From Lactarius indigo (taxonomy: Eukaryota > Basidiomycota > Agaricomycetes > Russulales > Russulaceae), in the NCBI GenBank assembly GCA_025766275.1, contig JAFKAC010000023.1, positions 310,001 to 374,000 of the forward strand: a stretch of 64,000 nucleotides of DNA, given 5' to 3'. Below the pieces are notes generated by a model, which was not told the DNA's origin, did not search any database, and saw only the letters and a program-made list of their open reading frames with translations. Positions 10,692-21,129 of this stretch are shown here, piece by piece. The translations under genes were made by a program, and so were the position numbers. Every line of letters starts with the position of its first letter. Within the stretch, counting starts at the first letter, position 1.

Positions 10692-12609
10692 ATGTCCAAT
10701 ACACGGGGTCATCATGCACCACAGATATCCATCAGCGCACTCAATCATGACGTCCTCCTTGATATCTTTCATTGGTATCGGCTGGGAAATACGACAAATA
10801 GTTTCGATCGAGGTTGGAATCTCGAGCGCTGGTGGTTCAAGCTCATCCATGTCTGTCAATCCTGGAGGTACCTTATACTCGCCTCGTCAACCAGTTTGGA
10901 TTTGCACCTCGTGTGCACATATGGTACGCCCGTCACGAAGATGCTCACCCATTCACCTCCCCTGCCTCTGATAATCTATTACCCAGGAGGGCTCGGAGAC
11001 GTGGCGGGAAAGGAGGAGAAGGATGTGCTGTTCTTGCTCCAGCACCGCGAGCGTGTACGCCGCATCTACATCGGGGCACCTGCCGCGAGTTTGCTCGGCC
11101 TACTTGATTCTATGGACGGCGAATATCCTGCACTACAATACCTGATCATTCGCTCTCACACCGAAAGACCCGACACGTCCTCAAGAACGAGTGTGGAGCT
11201 CCCCGCGAAACTACAGGCGCCGCTTCTGCGTCACCTCACGCTGTTCGACGTCCGTCCTCCAGTGGGCTCCGAGTTGCTCCTTCGTGCTGAGGACCTCGTC
11301 ACTCTCGAGCTCATGAACATCGTAGACTCACTCGAGGCTCACCCGGCGTATCTCGTCGCGCAGCTCGCGCGCATGTCCCAGCTCGAGCATCTCGTTGTCC
11401 ACTTCCGCACCGCCCTTCCCAACCGCACGGTCGAACGGACGCTCTCCGGCGCAGGCACGATACTCACCGCTCTCCCCCGGCTGAACTTCTTCTCCTTCCG
11501 CGGCGGAAGCGCATATCTTGAGGGGGTCCTCGCGCGCATCAACGCGCCGAGTCTGCAGACGCTCTCCCTCAACTTCTTCACCCAGCTGACGTTCAACCTA
11601 CCCCGTCTTGTGGGCTTCATCCGCGCGGCACAGGCGGAACCCCTCGCGGAACCCTCCCCCTCGCTCTCCATTACGTACGCCGAAGGAATCGATGCGAGGT
11701 TCCAGTTCGATGCAGCAGAGCTGGACTTCGATGCCGAGACGGCGCTCTTGCGACTCTATTCGCGTGAAACGGGCTGGGACCAACCGGACACTAGAACGGA
11801 CTCATTACAACTGCACGTGAGCTGCCGCGTGCTAGACTGGAAACTTGCGGCATTTGCGCAAATATGTGGTGCGCTAGCGCCGCTGTTCGAGCGGGTGGAG
11901 CACCTCACGCTTGGCCAGCACATCTCCCACTCCAACTCGGACGTGGATCCGAGCTCGGACATGGACATAGACTTGGAACGCGCGCAGTGGCATGCGCTCC
12001 TCCGCGCGTTCGGAGGCACAAAAATCCTGGAGCTCTCCGGCCCTCATGCACAGCACCTCCGGCGCACGCTGCTACCGCACCCCGCGAAGCTTCTGCCCGC
12101 GCTGCAGTTACTGCTCGGAGGCAATATGGAACTGCCCGGAGGCATTAGGGACTCTGTTGTCTATGACCCTTTGGCTTTCCGCAAGTATTTCAAAAACATC
12201 GGTCGAGCGTACCGAGAGCGAGCGACCACTCTCATCGAGATCTGTCATCTGTACGCAAAGGAGCTTCCCCAGACCTATACTGTGAACGACAGACTCCAGA
12301 AGTGAGGTCCTTCCGTGGACTTCCTGCGCATACACTCAACACCCCTTTAGCATTTTGCGATTCGCAGATGCCACATTGAGTGTCGCGGGAAGAGCTAAGA
12401 AGGGCACGTCTTCTGAAGCCACAAATGCTTTCCTATGTGTACAGGAGGAGATAAAACGATTTGGCTTTCCTCAAAACTCGAGGGGTGTTCCACGCAATCA
12501 TCGGGAAAAGCTTCTCGGACCGAGCATTGCGTTGGAGTCTGCCTCCAAGAAGGATGAAAAATTGACGAGCATCCTTTCAAAAGTCAAGTCAGCTTTCAAG
12601 ACCCCGTAA
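10692..12609 (+). CDS. F-box/LRR protein fused to LDKSCR N-terminus, copy 3
   Basis: The only F-box copy with an open frame. The ATG at 10692 starts MSNTRGHHAPQ; F-box-like residues 15-60 include HDVLLDIFHWYRL and WWFKLIHVCQSWRYL. Leucine-rich strands follow (APLLRHLTLFDV, LEHLVVHF, SLQTLSLNFF, RVEHLTLGQHI, ILELSG) to about residue 470. The last part (VYDPLAFRKYFKNIGRAYRE to DRLQ) is homologous to exon 1 of the LDKSCR family. The frame runs to TGA at 12303, but a donor (AA|GTGAGG) at 12302 and acceptor at 12350 match every paralogue. The spliced model (10692-12301, 12351-12609) is 622 aa, ending FKTP because one C is missing at the next exon border. Likely an SCF-type adaptor (family knowledge); the meaning of the fused tail is unknown. 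Confidence 0.7.
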
Positions 12610-13555
12610 GCCACCTGTCATTGTCGAATTATCCAATTCCTCATGATGCCAACCTAGCTTCCCAGTGGAAATATAAAGAAAGTAAACTTTGTGATTTTCG
12701 AGTCACCACACGAGCAACGCGAATATCGACCGATTATTCACCGTCCGTATCCTCCTCGTTCTCACAGTTTCTTGTTATTCAAGTGTAACAGAGGAGATAG
12801 ACAACTCTACGACCACCGCAGAGATCGTATGGAGGTTCAGCCGTTACACTCAGAAGACTGTCGTCACCCTCGGACAGAATCCTCATTTCTATCTTCGGCT
12901 ATCAGAAGATGCCTCAAGTTTTGATAGTGGATTTCATAAGGTTCCTTTAAAAGACTTTGCCCATGGTCTTGATCAAGGCGACAATATCTACGTACTATTG
13001 GATAAATCCTGTCGCCTTTTCCTCGACCCCGCCAAACCACATGAACCACGTGTATTTGGAAACCTATGGAAACCTCACAAGACGGTTATCTTGAAAGGTG
13101 ATTACTCTCCCAGATCCGTAGTACGCTTTAACCCACGTGCATTCCAGACTTTGGTGGCATTTTGGAATCAGAAGACGTCGTCCTTCGCAACATTGAAGAG
13201 AGCCAAGACTACTGGTATCGTCCCTCTATCATCGATTCGTCTCGGCGCCGCGTCTGGTCGAGCTACTCGGGTGCCGACAGTGACATTGTCAACACCCCGT
13301 TCGCAAGCGCGCGTGCTGTGATCCACGCAGCGGTCAGAGCTCAGAGAGTAGATCTCATGATTAGAGATCGATCCAGGCCTTTACCTCCAGTGGACTCTGG
13401 CTGGGTAAGTCGCAAACCGTATCTAACCACACACCTGGCTCACGCAGAGACATTGATCAGAAACTGCTTCCATCTCCGGAGCCTAGTGTCATAGTACAAG
13501 AACCCGAGGGCCAGATAATACCTAGGCTGCCCGCTACGCACCTATCTCAACTATA
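12610..13555 (+). pseudogene. LDKSCR-family copy 3, 3' exons
   Basis: Exon 3 (at about 12660), exon 4 (EEIDNSTTTAEIV, DKSCRLFLDPAKPHEPRV), exon 5 (SEDVVLRNIEESQDYW to DSGW at about 13405) and tail exon KLLPSPEPSVIVQEPE ending near 13555 are all present with conserved splice sites. They are cut off from the F-box part by the loss of one C at the exon 2/3 border (ACCCC|GTAAGC against GCCCCC|GTAAGC), which shifts the phase. The family tail continues after a 274-bp insert, at 13885-14058. Confidence 0.65.
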
Positions 13556-13610
13556 ATACTTATGCCCAAACTCCAGCGCTCTCCAAATATCGGCGGAAGT
13601 ACGCTGCTTG

Positions 13611-13884
13611 GTACGCTGTGTTGGTTATTGGAAGTGCTCGGGGATTCGGATTTCGGAACATGCGCAGGGAAAACTAGATAAACGAGGAGATGTCCCAGGA
13701 ATTACACGTGTACGAGCGATGATCGAGGTGCGCCGGATGCGAACGAGGGTAATTAACAAAAGTCGAGAAGGTACCAAGGAATAACACTAGCTGGCGTATG
13801 GGTGCTCTGTATTAGACTGTGCTAAAGTATTCAGAACCCGAACCCGAATAAGTCGCGCATAACTTGAACGTGCTGAATCTCAAC
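13611..13884. mobile_element. Unclassified 274-bp insertion with 10-bp duplication
   Basis: Interrupts the LDKSCR tail of copy 3. It is flanked by ACGCTGCTTG (13601-13610) and ACGCTGTTTG (13885-13894), one mismatch in ten. Removing it rejoins tail sequence that is continuous in copies 1 and 2. No clear terminal inverted repeat, coding capacity or A-tail is visible, so the class is unknown. Confidence 0.4.
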
Positions 13885-14058
13885 ACGCTGTTTGCTACTC
13901 CAAATGATTTGTCCGGAGAGGTTGCTAATACCTCTGAAGGTTCTCCTCCCGTGCGTGTGTTGGAAGCGGGCGAATGCCCTCAATCCGTCGACAGTGGGAT
14001 CGACCAGCAAGTGGGACTACCAACTGAAACCCTTCCAACAGAGGCCGCGCACATTTAG

Positions 14059-14623
14059 TTGCAGCTTACTTAACCAGTGGATACTCTGTTAGCTAGTGAC
14101 TTCGATAACTTCAAAGTGTTGGAGCGCCTTGCCGCGAAGATTCAAGCTCAAATTACGTCAACCCAAGATCAACCGTGACCGAATCTCATTTTTGAAACGT
14201 TGAAGGCGGGCACATCAAAAATCTGCGCTTTGCACGAAACGTGTTCGAGAAACTAGTATGTCCCCAAAGCGAGTACAACGTTTTGGACTGAATCTGACCT
14301 TGAATCTGACCGTTTTGTCAGCCTTAGTGCGACCCATGTCCGTCGGACACCCATTTAGAGGACATCGGGAAGCAGAAGTCGCGACTGTGAATCAACGACA
14401 TTATGACATTGTAACGCTCGTTCGGATTTCCGGCATTTATGGTGGGCATATTTCCGTCATCTCGTATGTGGTCAGTGGACGCGATGTATATGGATTACGT
14501 GCCGGATCGGAGCGTAGATCGTGTAAGGTACAGGTATCTGGTGATAAAATGCGGGCAGACAGATGCAAACTGATAATATGAGACGGGGCCGAGTCGTGAG
14601 AGGAGAAACTGATATTCGATATC
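14059..14623. other. Intergenic, no gene supported
   Basis: A 107-codon frame at 14258-14581 lacks any paralogue or motif and is not called. Confidence 0.5.
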
Positions 14624-16776
14624 TTAAACGATGAGCCTGAGCGCGCACTTCTTTTTCGAACCGGCGACCTTCGAAACGGTATCGTGCAATTCGTACTCGG
14701 TGTCCCCGTCCGACACATGCCGGAACTCGCCGTCCTGTCGCACACGCTTCCTCAACGGTTCTGTCAATGTTCCTGCAACAGTCCAGCGCACAGCGCTCAG
14801 ACGAGTAGACCCCTCGACGAGGACTAGTAGCGCATCGTGGTTAACGCAATCAGAGGTGGGGGCACGACTTGGGACTCACAGGTAGTTTGGTGGACATGGT
14901 TCGACGTCGACGTCGACTCGTCGTACACTGCAATGGTCAACTCGAGTTGTTCTACCTTCCCTTGACCTGCGAGAGGAGGTCGCTAGATTGCCATGGTGAG
15001 ACACGCCTATGCAAGGGAAAGAATGCAGCAAGTCCGCCTACAGTCTGGAGTAACTTATTGAGCCAGTCCATGCGTTCTTTGTCCTTCCTCACGGCATCGT
15101 CTATGTTCAGTTCCTCTCGACTCCAATTACCAAGCTGTCCGACAATCAACAATCGACCAGGGGAATTCGCAACAGAGATAAAACGCACCGCAAAGGTATT
15201 GTGGCACGCTTTAATGTATTTCTGCGCACTTTTAAGGGCTTTGTAAGCGGGGTGCTCTTCGAAATTATCTAAATTGAATGTCTTCAATCCTGCGACTGCG
15301 ACGATGGCTTCCTGCAACCCCTTATGGGTAGCATTCAATGCCCTGTTCGTCACGAGCGCTACGTCAGCGGATGGCTAGATAACGGCGAAACATAGCCTAC
15401 GCACTCTTCAAGAGTGACCAGATTGTCCGATGTGTGATGTGTATCTTTTTCAAACTCGGTGACAAGCATGCGGCAGAGCGAAATGAGTGCAATTGCTTGA
15501 GATTGGAATGGCCGTCGGACCTGCCCGGCCAGCTTCAGGAGACTTATGTACGACTCCGGGATATCCAGGTCTTCAGTGTTCTGTAGGCATCAGTCAGACT
15601 ATACTGCCAATCTACAGGGAAATTGACGCACGTTAAGAAGCCCCACGAATTCATCATACTTCGAGCGGACTTCGTCCAATGACTCGGTTACGTCATCACG
15701 TGTCAAGAGCTCCACCAATCTCAAAAAGTTATCAGCTCCTGATATAGGCCTGATACTCGACCAGACTCCAGAAACTCGCACTTACTGAGCTGCAGCCCCC
15801 CAAATAGGCGCTGACCTCAGGTGGCTCACTGTCTTTGGATCCAAGGACGGGGTCTTGTAAGCCAGTCTCGTCACGCCTTGCACGAGAAGGCCTGTCTTCA
15901 ATACGAACATTGTGAGGTCCTGGTCGTCGGGTATGTCAGTACGGTGAGATGCGGAGCAGTCAAAAAGAATTACTGGGGGAATTTCGCCACCTGGAAAACT
16001 TGGTAAATAACTCGTCGAAGTTCTCAATCATTGTGTGAACGACATCATGCGGGGCCCTTATAGTGGATGTGAGACCTGAATGCGAAAGTAGTAACAATTT
16101 GAGAGTATACTTTGCGAGCGATGTGATCGCTGCGGATCTATATCTGTCGAACTACGACACCAAAAAGCTTCCTTGTCGTCGTGATTCCGGGCTTCCTCTC
16201 GATCGGCCAGACGTGACGAAACGTTGACTCCAGGAAAATAGATCCTGTCACATCCAATTTAAGAAAACTCCGAGGTTAGTATCGATTCACAATACCGTGA
16301 ACTCTGTAGTCGTCTCAAGGAGATTCAGCTGTGGTCCAGATTTCCTCCCGGTTGGTGACCCAAGTTTCCACAGAAGTAATGCACTCGTGGACCGAATTTC
16401 CCTCGACTGAGATGGAGTGTTTTTTCATCTTCCGTGAACGCAAGCAACTTAAACAAAGCACTGCGTGAGGAGATAGATACCGTTAGCCAACGATCTTAAA
16501 TGTAAGATCTTTACAACTCACTCTTCGACAGGGTCAATCGCACTGAGAGAACTTCTCGAAACTGGACCAGTCGGTTCCGCTCTCCGTGTTCTTGATGTGG
16601 ATATTGACCGCGTCGCAAATTTCACGTGCCCTGTCTACGAGTAAATAGGACACCTGCGCGTTGCGTCTGAAAGACACGACATCGCGGCCCACGATCTCGA
16701 TCAAGTATTTAATGACATCTGTGGCCGGGTAACTCTTTGCAGTGGGCTTGGTGAGCGTGTCGAACAGGGAGGACAA
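14624..16776 (-). CDS. Multi-exon mostly helical protein, function unknown
   Basis: Begins with ATG at 16776 (MSSLFDTLTKPT) and ends with TAA at 14624-14626 (KKKCALRLIV). In order it contains DVIKYLIEIVGRDVVSFRRN, ECITSVETWVTNREEIW, HTMIENFDELFTKFSR, TMFVLKTGLLVQGVTRLAYK, NFLRLVELLTRDDVTESLDE, an exon from NTEDLDIPESYISLL to ITLEEC-like sequence, ALVTNRALNATHKGLQEAI, and a beta-rich end (VEQLELTIAVYDES, FLVEGSTRLSAVRW). Convincing introns include 55-60 nt ones before NTEDLD and before FLVEG. At two or three joins the phase does not close cleanly, so small indels or missed introns remain. The amphipathic N-terminal half resembles helical-bundle adaptor regions of fungal NLR-type systems only loosely; no family is assigned. 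Confidence 0.55.
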
Positions 16777-16867
16777 CTGTACAGCGGGGGCGCTACTTGG
16801 GCCGCTACTTGGGCCGGAGGTGCTGCGAAGTACTGCCAGGGGGGCTGCTAACTTGAGGGTTAGAGCG

Positions 16868-16897
16868 GGGTCCGGGTCCGGGTCCGGGTCCTGGTCC
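16868..16897 (+). repeat. (GGGTCC)n microsatellite
   Basis: Four tandem GGGTCC units plus a degenerate CTGGTCC, just upstream of the minus-strand helical gene. A shorter remnant (GGGTCCAGGTCCGGGTTAGG) occurs at about 27135 in the duplicated block of copy 7. Confidence 0.85.
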
Positions 16898-17617
16898 CTG
16901 GTTGGGACTTAGGGTTGGATCGGGCTTGTCTAGGATCGGACATCTGCACGTAACTGTGGGAATGAAGGGGTGCTGAAAGGATGAGAGGGTAAAGGGGCAC
17001 GCAGCCTTTTATCGTGGTCCGTCCATCTATGATATATCTGATCAGAATCGAGCCAACCGTAAGCTCAGCGCAATACTATGGTCCATATTACGATCAGTAG
17101 TCTTATCAGTCTGAGTTGGAAAATGTTGGGCTGTGCTGTGTCCTTCACACGGTATGTCGTACGAAAAAGCGCCGCGATGGCAGGAGAACGCTGAACGAAG
17201 TCCTCGGAGTTCCTCAGAAATTCCGGAAGACTTTGTTCCGAAATCCTCGAGGTGTGAATGGCATATACATCCATCATCACTGAGGCTGAGTAAAAGCTGT
17301 CACAATGGCTCGATTAGGTATCCTCAGGTGACCGCAGGTTGATACGCCCATGTCATCGTGGTCTCGGAGTTCCAAATCGCAGGCCTTGAGGCAACAACGC
17401 CTGCGTTAACCGTCCGGCTGGGGGTATCAGCGACAGTCTAATTGGTTCCGTATGATGCCCGAGAGACATAAATGGTGCACCTACATAGAAGCTTTCTGCG
17501 TTGGGTCAGTCAGGATAAATTACCCATGCCATAACATAAGGTCATGCGGAAGTGGCATGTTCACCACACTTTCACCAAATAAGGCGCAAATTGCCGTCCC
17601 ACCACTTCGAAGCGCTC

Positions 17618-17629
17618 CGGGGTAATCCG
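17618..17629. promoter_or_regulatory. CGG-N6-CCG inverted repeat, unit A
   Basis: CGGGGTAATCCG, centred about 168 bp before the ATG of copy 4. CGG-N6-CCG triplets are a known spacing class for Zn2Cys6 fungal regulators. The site is kept in all four upstream blocks while the spacer varies. Confidence 0.45.
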
Positions 17630-17725
17630 GTGCTTAGCACTTCTCTTTCCCTCTATGTACTAAGCAATGGGCTCTTTGCGAAGCGTCGGACGTAGGCCCA
17701 CGTTTTCGTGATACCACCAACAAAA

Positions 17726-17731
17726 TATATA
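17726..17731 (+). promoter_or_regulatory. TATA-like box, copy 4
   Basis: TATATA followed by CACTTGCGGGG, 61 bp before the ATG. The same context occurs in unit B (21059-21064), 66 bp before its ATG. Confidence 0.45.
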
Positions 17732-17791
17732 CACTTGCGGGGCATTCGTGTAACCCTTCGTAGCAAGCAATACATCCCTCCGACTAGCAGT

Positions 17792-19251
17792 ATGGGAGTC
17801 AGCGACGCGGTTTTCTTTGACCCTACCATTTTCCGCAGATATTTCAAAAATATCGGCCGAGCGTACCGAGCGCAAGCGACCACTCTCATCACAATCTGTC
17901 GTCTTTATGCAGATGAGCGCCCCCAAACCTACACCGTGATCGACGGTCTTCAGAAGTGAGGCCCTTCCGTGAGCTTTCTACGGGACACTCAATATCTCTT
18001 CAGTGTTTTACGACTTGCAGACGCCGCGTTGAGTGCCGCGGGAAGTGCAAAGGAGGGTACGACCGTCGAAGCTACAGACGCTTTCAAGCACGTGAAGGAA
18101 GAGATAATCCGATTTGACCCTCCTCCCCCTCAAAAGGGTATTCCAGATAGTCCTCTGGAAACGCTTCATCCAAGCACTAAGTTGGAATTAGCCTCCGAGA
18201 AGGACAAAAAGTTGACGAGCGCTCTCTCAATAATCTTGTCTAAAGCATCTAAATTCATGCCCCCCGTAAGCCACCTGTCGTAGTCGAATTATCTAACTGC
18301 TCACGATGCGAAGCCAGGTTCCCAGTGGAAAAGAGAAGAAAGTAAACTTTGTGATGGTCGAATCGCTGCCATACGAGGACAGTAAGGATCAATTGATCAT
18401 GAACCGTCCGTATCCTCCTTGTTTTCTTTGTTTCCTATCATTCAAGGAGTGTAACAGAGGAAATAGACAACTTTACGACCGCCGCAGATATAGTATGGAG
18501 GTTGAATCGTTACCCTGAGAAGAGAGCCGACAAGATCCTCCCTAAGGTCACCTCCAGACGGAATCCCCATTTCTATCGTCACCTACCAAGAGACGCTGCA
18601 AGTTTTGATAGTAGTTTTCATAAAGTTCCGTTAAAAGAATTTAGTGCCTATGGTTTTGATCAAGGCGACACGATCTACATAATTTTGGACAAATCCTGTC
18701 GCCTTTTCCTCGACGCCGCCAAACCGCATATACCGCGCATTTTCGGAAATCTATGGAAACCTCACGAGACGGTTATCTTGAAAGGTGAATACCCTTCCCA
18801 GATGCGTAGCATTCTCCAACCCACTTGCATTCAAGATATCAGCGGCATTTTGGATTCCGAAGATACCGTCCTTCGCAACATCAGGGAGAAGCAAGACTAC
18901 TGGCATCGCCCCCCCATCTCCCCATTCACCGACTCGTCTCAGCACCGCGGATACTCGGGTATTGACAGAGAAATCGTCGAGAATCCGGTCGGAAATGGGC
19001 GCGCTCTGGTGGACGCGGCTCTGAAGTCTCAGAATGTAGATCTCATGATTAGAGATCAATCCAGGCCCGAACCTCCAGTGGATTCAGGTTGGGTAAGTCA
19101 CAAGCGATCCTACCATATTCTTGGTCTTGCACCTGGCTCACGCGGAGACATTGATCAGAAACAGCTCCCACCACAGGCATCCAGAGCCTATCGTCAGGGT
19201 CGAAGACCCGACAACACCTCGGCAACCCGCCCTGCCTCGATCCTCAGCTAG
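17792..19251 (+). CDS. LDKSCR-family protein, copy 4 (open, 6 exons)
   Basis: Model: 17792-17955, 18004-18265, 18318-18405, 18458-18784, 18836-19092, 19159-19251. All five introns (48, 52, 52, 51 and 66 nt) are GT-AG and phase-consistent, giving 396 aa. N-terminus MGVSDAVFFDPTIFRRYFKN; exon 2 helical (VLRLADAALSAAGSAKEG); exon 4 has NPHFYRHLPRDAASFD, DKSCRLFLDAAKPHIPRI and FGNLWKPHETVIL; exon 5 has ISGILDSEDTVLRNI, RALVDAALKSQNVDLMIRD and ends DSGW. The last exon ends early in RPASILS; degenerate family tail sequence (ESSRTAVDDS) continues after the stop. No known domain, signal peptide or membrane span seen. Function unknown. Confidence 0.7.
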
Positions 19252-20409
19252 GATCCTATCCCAGTGCTCCCAGCATCAGCGGGACTACGGTCACGGGGTC
19301 TACAACTTCAATCGAATCGTCCAGAACGGCAGTTGATGATTCTCCTCCTCGACCGGAGATACCGGTGAGCAAACGTCCCCAACCTGGGGCAGATCAAAAG
19401 CCGCAGCACGCGCCTAAGAAGCGTGGCCGGATCCAGGTATTAATAGACATGTTTAATCGAAAATGATCCCTACTGTAAATCCGAGACTGCTCCCCCATGT
19501 ACCTTCTTGCTCTTGTTTCTCGTGTGGATATTTCATCGTGACTACTGTAACGAGCAATAGACGTCAACCCCGAGGAATATGAAACACTGTTGAGACAGAG
19601 ACCGGAGACAGGCACAGGTACGGGCAGGGACACAGACAGAAGCTGTCCGCAGAAGTTGTTCGCTTTCAGTAATCGAAAATCGACCCGGGCAAGTTGCAGT
19701 GCAGTCGCAGTCGCGCACGTGACAACCGGGCCGGCTGGACCGACGATCTTGGCTCAGTCGTTCGACCGCGGTCTTAGATTTTCAAGTTTGTTCTACGTAA
19801 ATACTTTGCAGTTCAGTAGAAAGATCTCAGTCGGTTCAAAGAACCGTTTCTTTTTATTTCGCCCACCCGCTACACCCTGGTTTTTCAAAACGCCAAAGGA
19901 TCGATGAAACGACGTTTTTGATCCCTCGCTCGTCTGCGCGTCTCGGGTCATTCCCACCCACCCGTCGCGACCGTGCCTCGGACACAGAACCCCAGTTTTT
20001 TTTCGATCGAGAAGCACTTCGGGCTTCCGCCCAGTCTCTACTAACCCGCCACGTATCTACGTAGTCACTCATTTCCATGTACATGCTCTTCCTTCCCGCT
20101 GCTCCCTGGACATCTCCGCCGATCAATAATGTGAGGTGTTTTCGTTCTTTTTCTCTCGCCGTGTCCTCGCCCCAGGCACCCTCACCTCCTGCACCACGCA
20201 CCCTCAACTGGCGCCACACGGGTATGCTCCCAGCCAAGGTAAGCGACTCGCAAAGATAGGAGCATACACTCTACTCGGAACTCTCACCCACTTACGTCCT
20301 TCGTATATTCGACTATTTGCTGCACCATATCTCTTCAACTATAATCCGTTTTATCGAATAGCTTATGCACGACTTTAGTCGTAAGTTATGTCGCCTGTTA
20401 TCAGAAAGG
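19252..20409. other. Spacer: tail remnant and dispersed repeat, no gene
   Basis: 19252-19470 is non-coding remnant of the LDKSCR tail. 19430-19640 is shared with 22895-23110 and 25190-25420 (GTGTGGATATTTCATYGTG, GAGACAGAGACCRGAGACAG). 19955-20260 resembles 25755-26110 (CCCACCCGTC, TCGATCRAGAAGC, CGCCCARYCTCTAC). No coding frame supported. Confidence 0.6.
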
Positions 20410-20950
20410 CCGCTGTATTCACGGTGTTCTTATCGGTCTGAGGAAAAGATTGTGCCGTGGCGCTGTGTCCTCCTCACGGCAATGTCGTACGAAAGAGCGC
20501 CAGGATGGTAGAAGAACGTTCAGAGTCCTCAGACAAAGATTCTGAGTAACTTTGCTCCGAAATTCTTAGGGTGTAAATGGCATTCATAACCATCACCACT
20601 GAGGCCTGAGGCTGAGTAAAGGCGGCCACAATGGCCCAATTGGTATCCTCAGGTGACCGCAGGTTGATACGCCCATGTCGTAGTGATCTCGGGGTTCCAA
20701 ATCGCAGGCCTCGAGGCAACAACGCCATGCGTTAATTGATATTGTCCTCTGACTGGGGGTATCAGCGACAGTCTAATTAGTTCCACGTGAGCCCCGAGAG
20801 ACCATAAATAGTGCGCGGACATAGAAGCTTTCAGCGTTGGGTCAGTCAGGATAAATTGCCCATGCCATAACACAAGGTCATGCGACCTGTGAAAGTGGCA
20901 CGTTCACCAAATAAGGCGCAAATTGCCGTGCCACAGCTTGCGAACCGCTC

Positions 20951-20962
20951 CGGGGTAATCCG
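20951..20962. promoter_or_regulatory. CGG-N6-CCG inverted repeat, unit B
   Basis: CGGGGTAATCCG within the perfect 7-bp-arm palindrome GCTCCGG-GGTAAT-CCGGAGC, centred about 173 bp before the ATG of copy 5. Confidence 0.5.
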
Positions 20963-21058
20963 GAGCTTAGCACTTCTCTTTCCCTCTTTGTACTAAGCAG
21001 TGGGCTCTTTACGAAGCGTCGGACGTCGACCCCCGTTTTCGTGATGCCACCGACAATC

Positions 21059-21064
21059 TATATA
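21059..21064 (+). promoter_or_regulatory. TATA-like box, copy 5
   Basis: TATATA then CACTTGCGGGG, same context as unit A. Confidence 0.45.
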
Positions 21065-21129
21065 CACTTGCGGGGTCATCCATTCGCATAACCCTTCGTA
21101 GCAAGCAATACATCCCTCCGACTAGCAGT

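Larger units (their letters stand above)
17060..17791 (+). repeat. Duplicated upstream block A (copy 4 promoter)
   Basis: About 730 bp repeated at 20410-21129 (B), 23465-24166 (C) and 27310-28106 (D), each time directly before an LDKSCR copy. Landmarks in common are TCGTACGAAARAGC, GTGACCGCAGRTTGATACGCCCATG, a run near GGTATCAGCGACAGTCTAATT, the CGG-N6-CCG site and AAGCRWTGGGCTYTT. Confidence 0.8.
20410..21129 (+). repeat. Duplicated upstream block B
   Basis: Same order and orientation as block A, with high similarity throughout. Confidence 0.8.

Noticed and set aside
10186..10971. 261-codon plus frame overlapping the F-box copy 3 start
   Set aside because: Runs through repeat, promoter and an alternative frame of the F-box gene; the F-box frame is supported by paralogues.
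16850..16920. TTAGGG-like motifs near the GGGTCC repeat, and again at 27125-27170
   Set aside because: Only isolated TTAGGG hexamers within G-rich sequence; no tandem telomere array.
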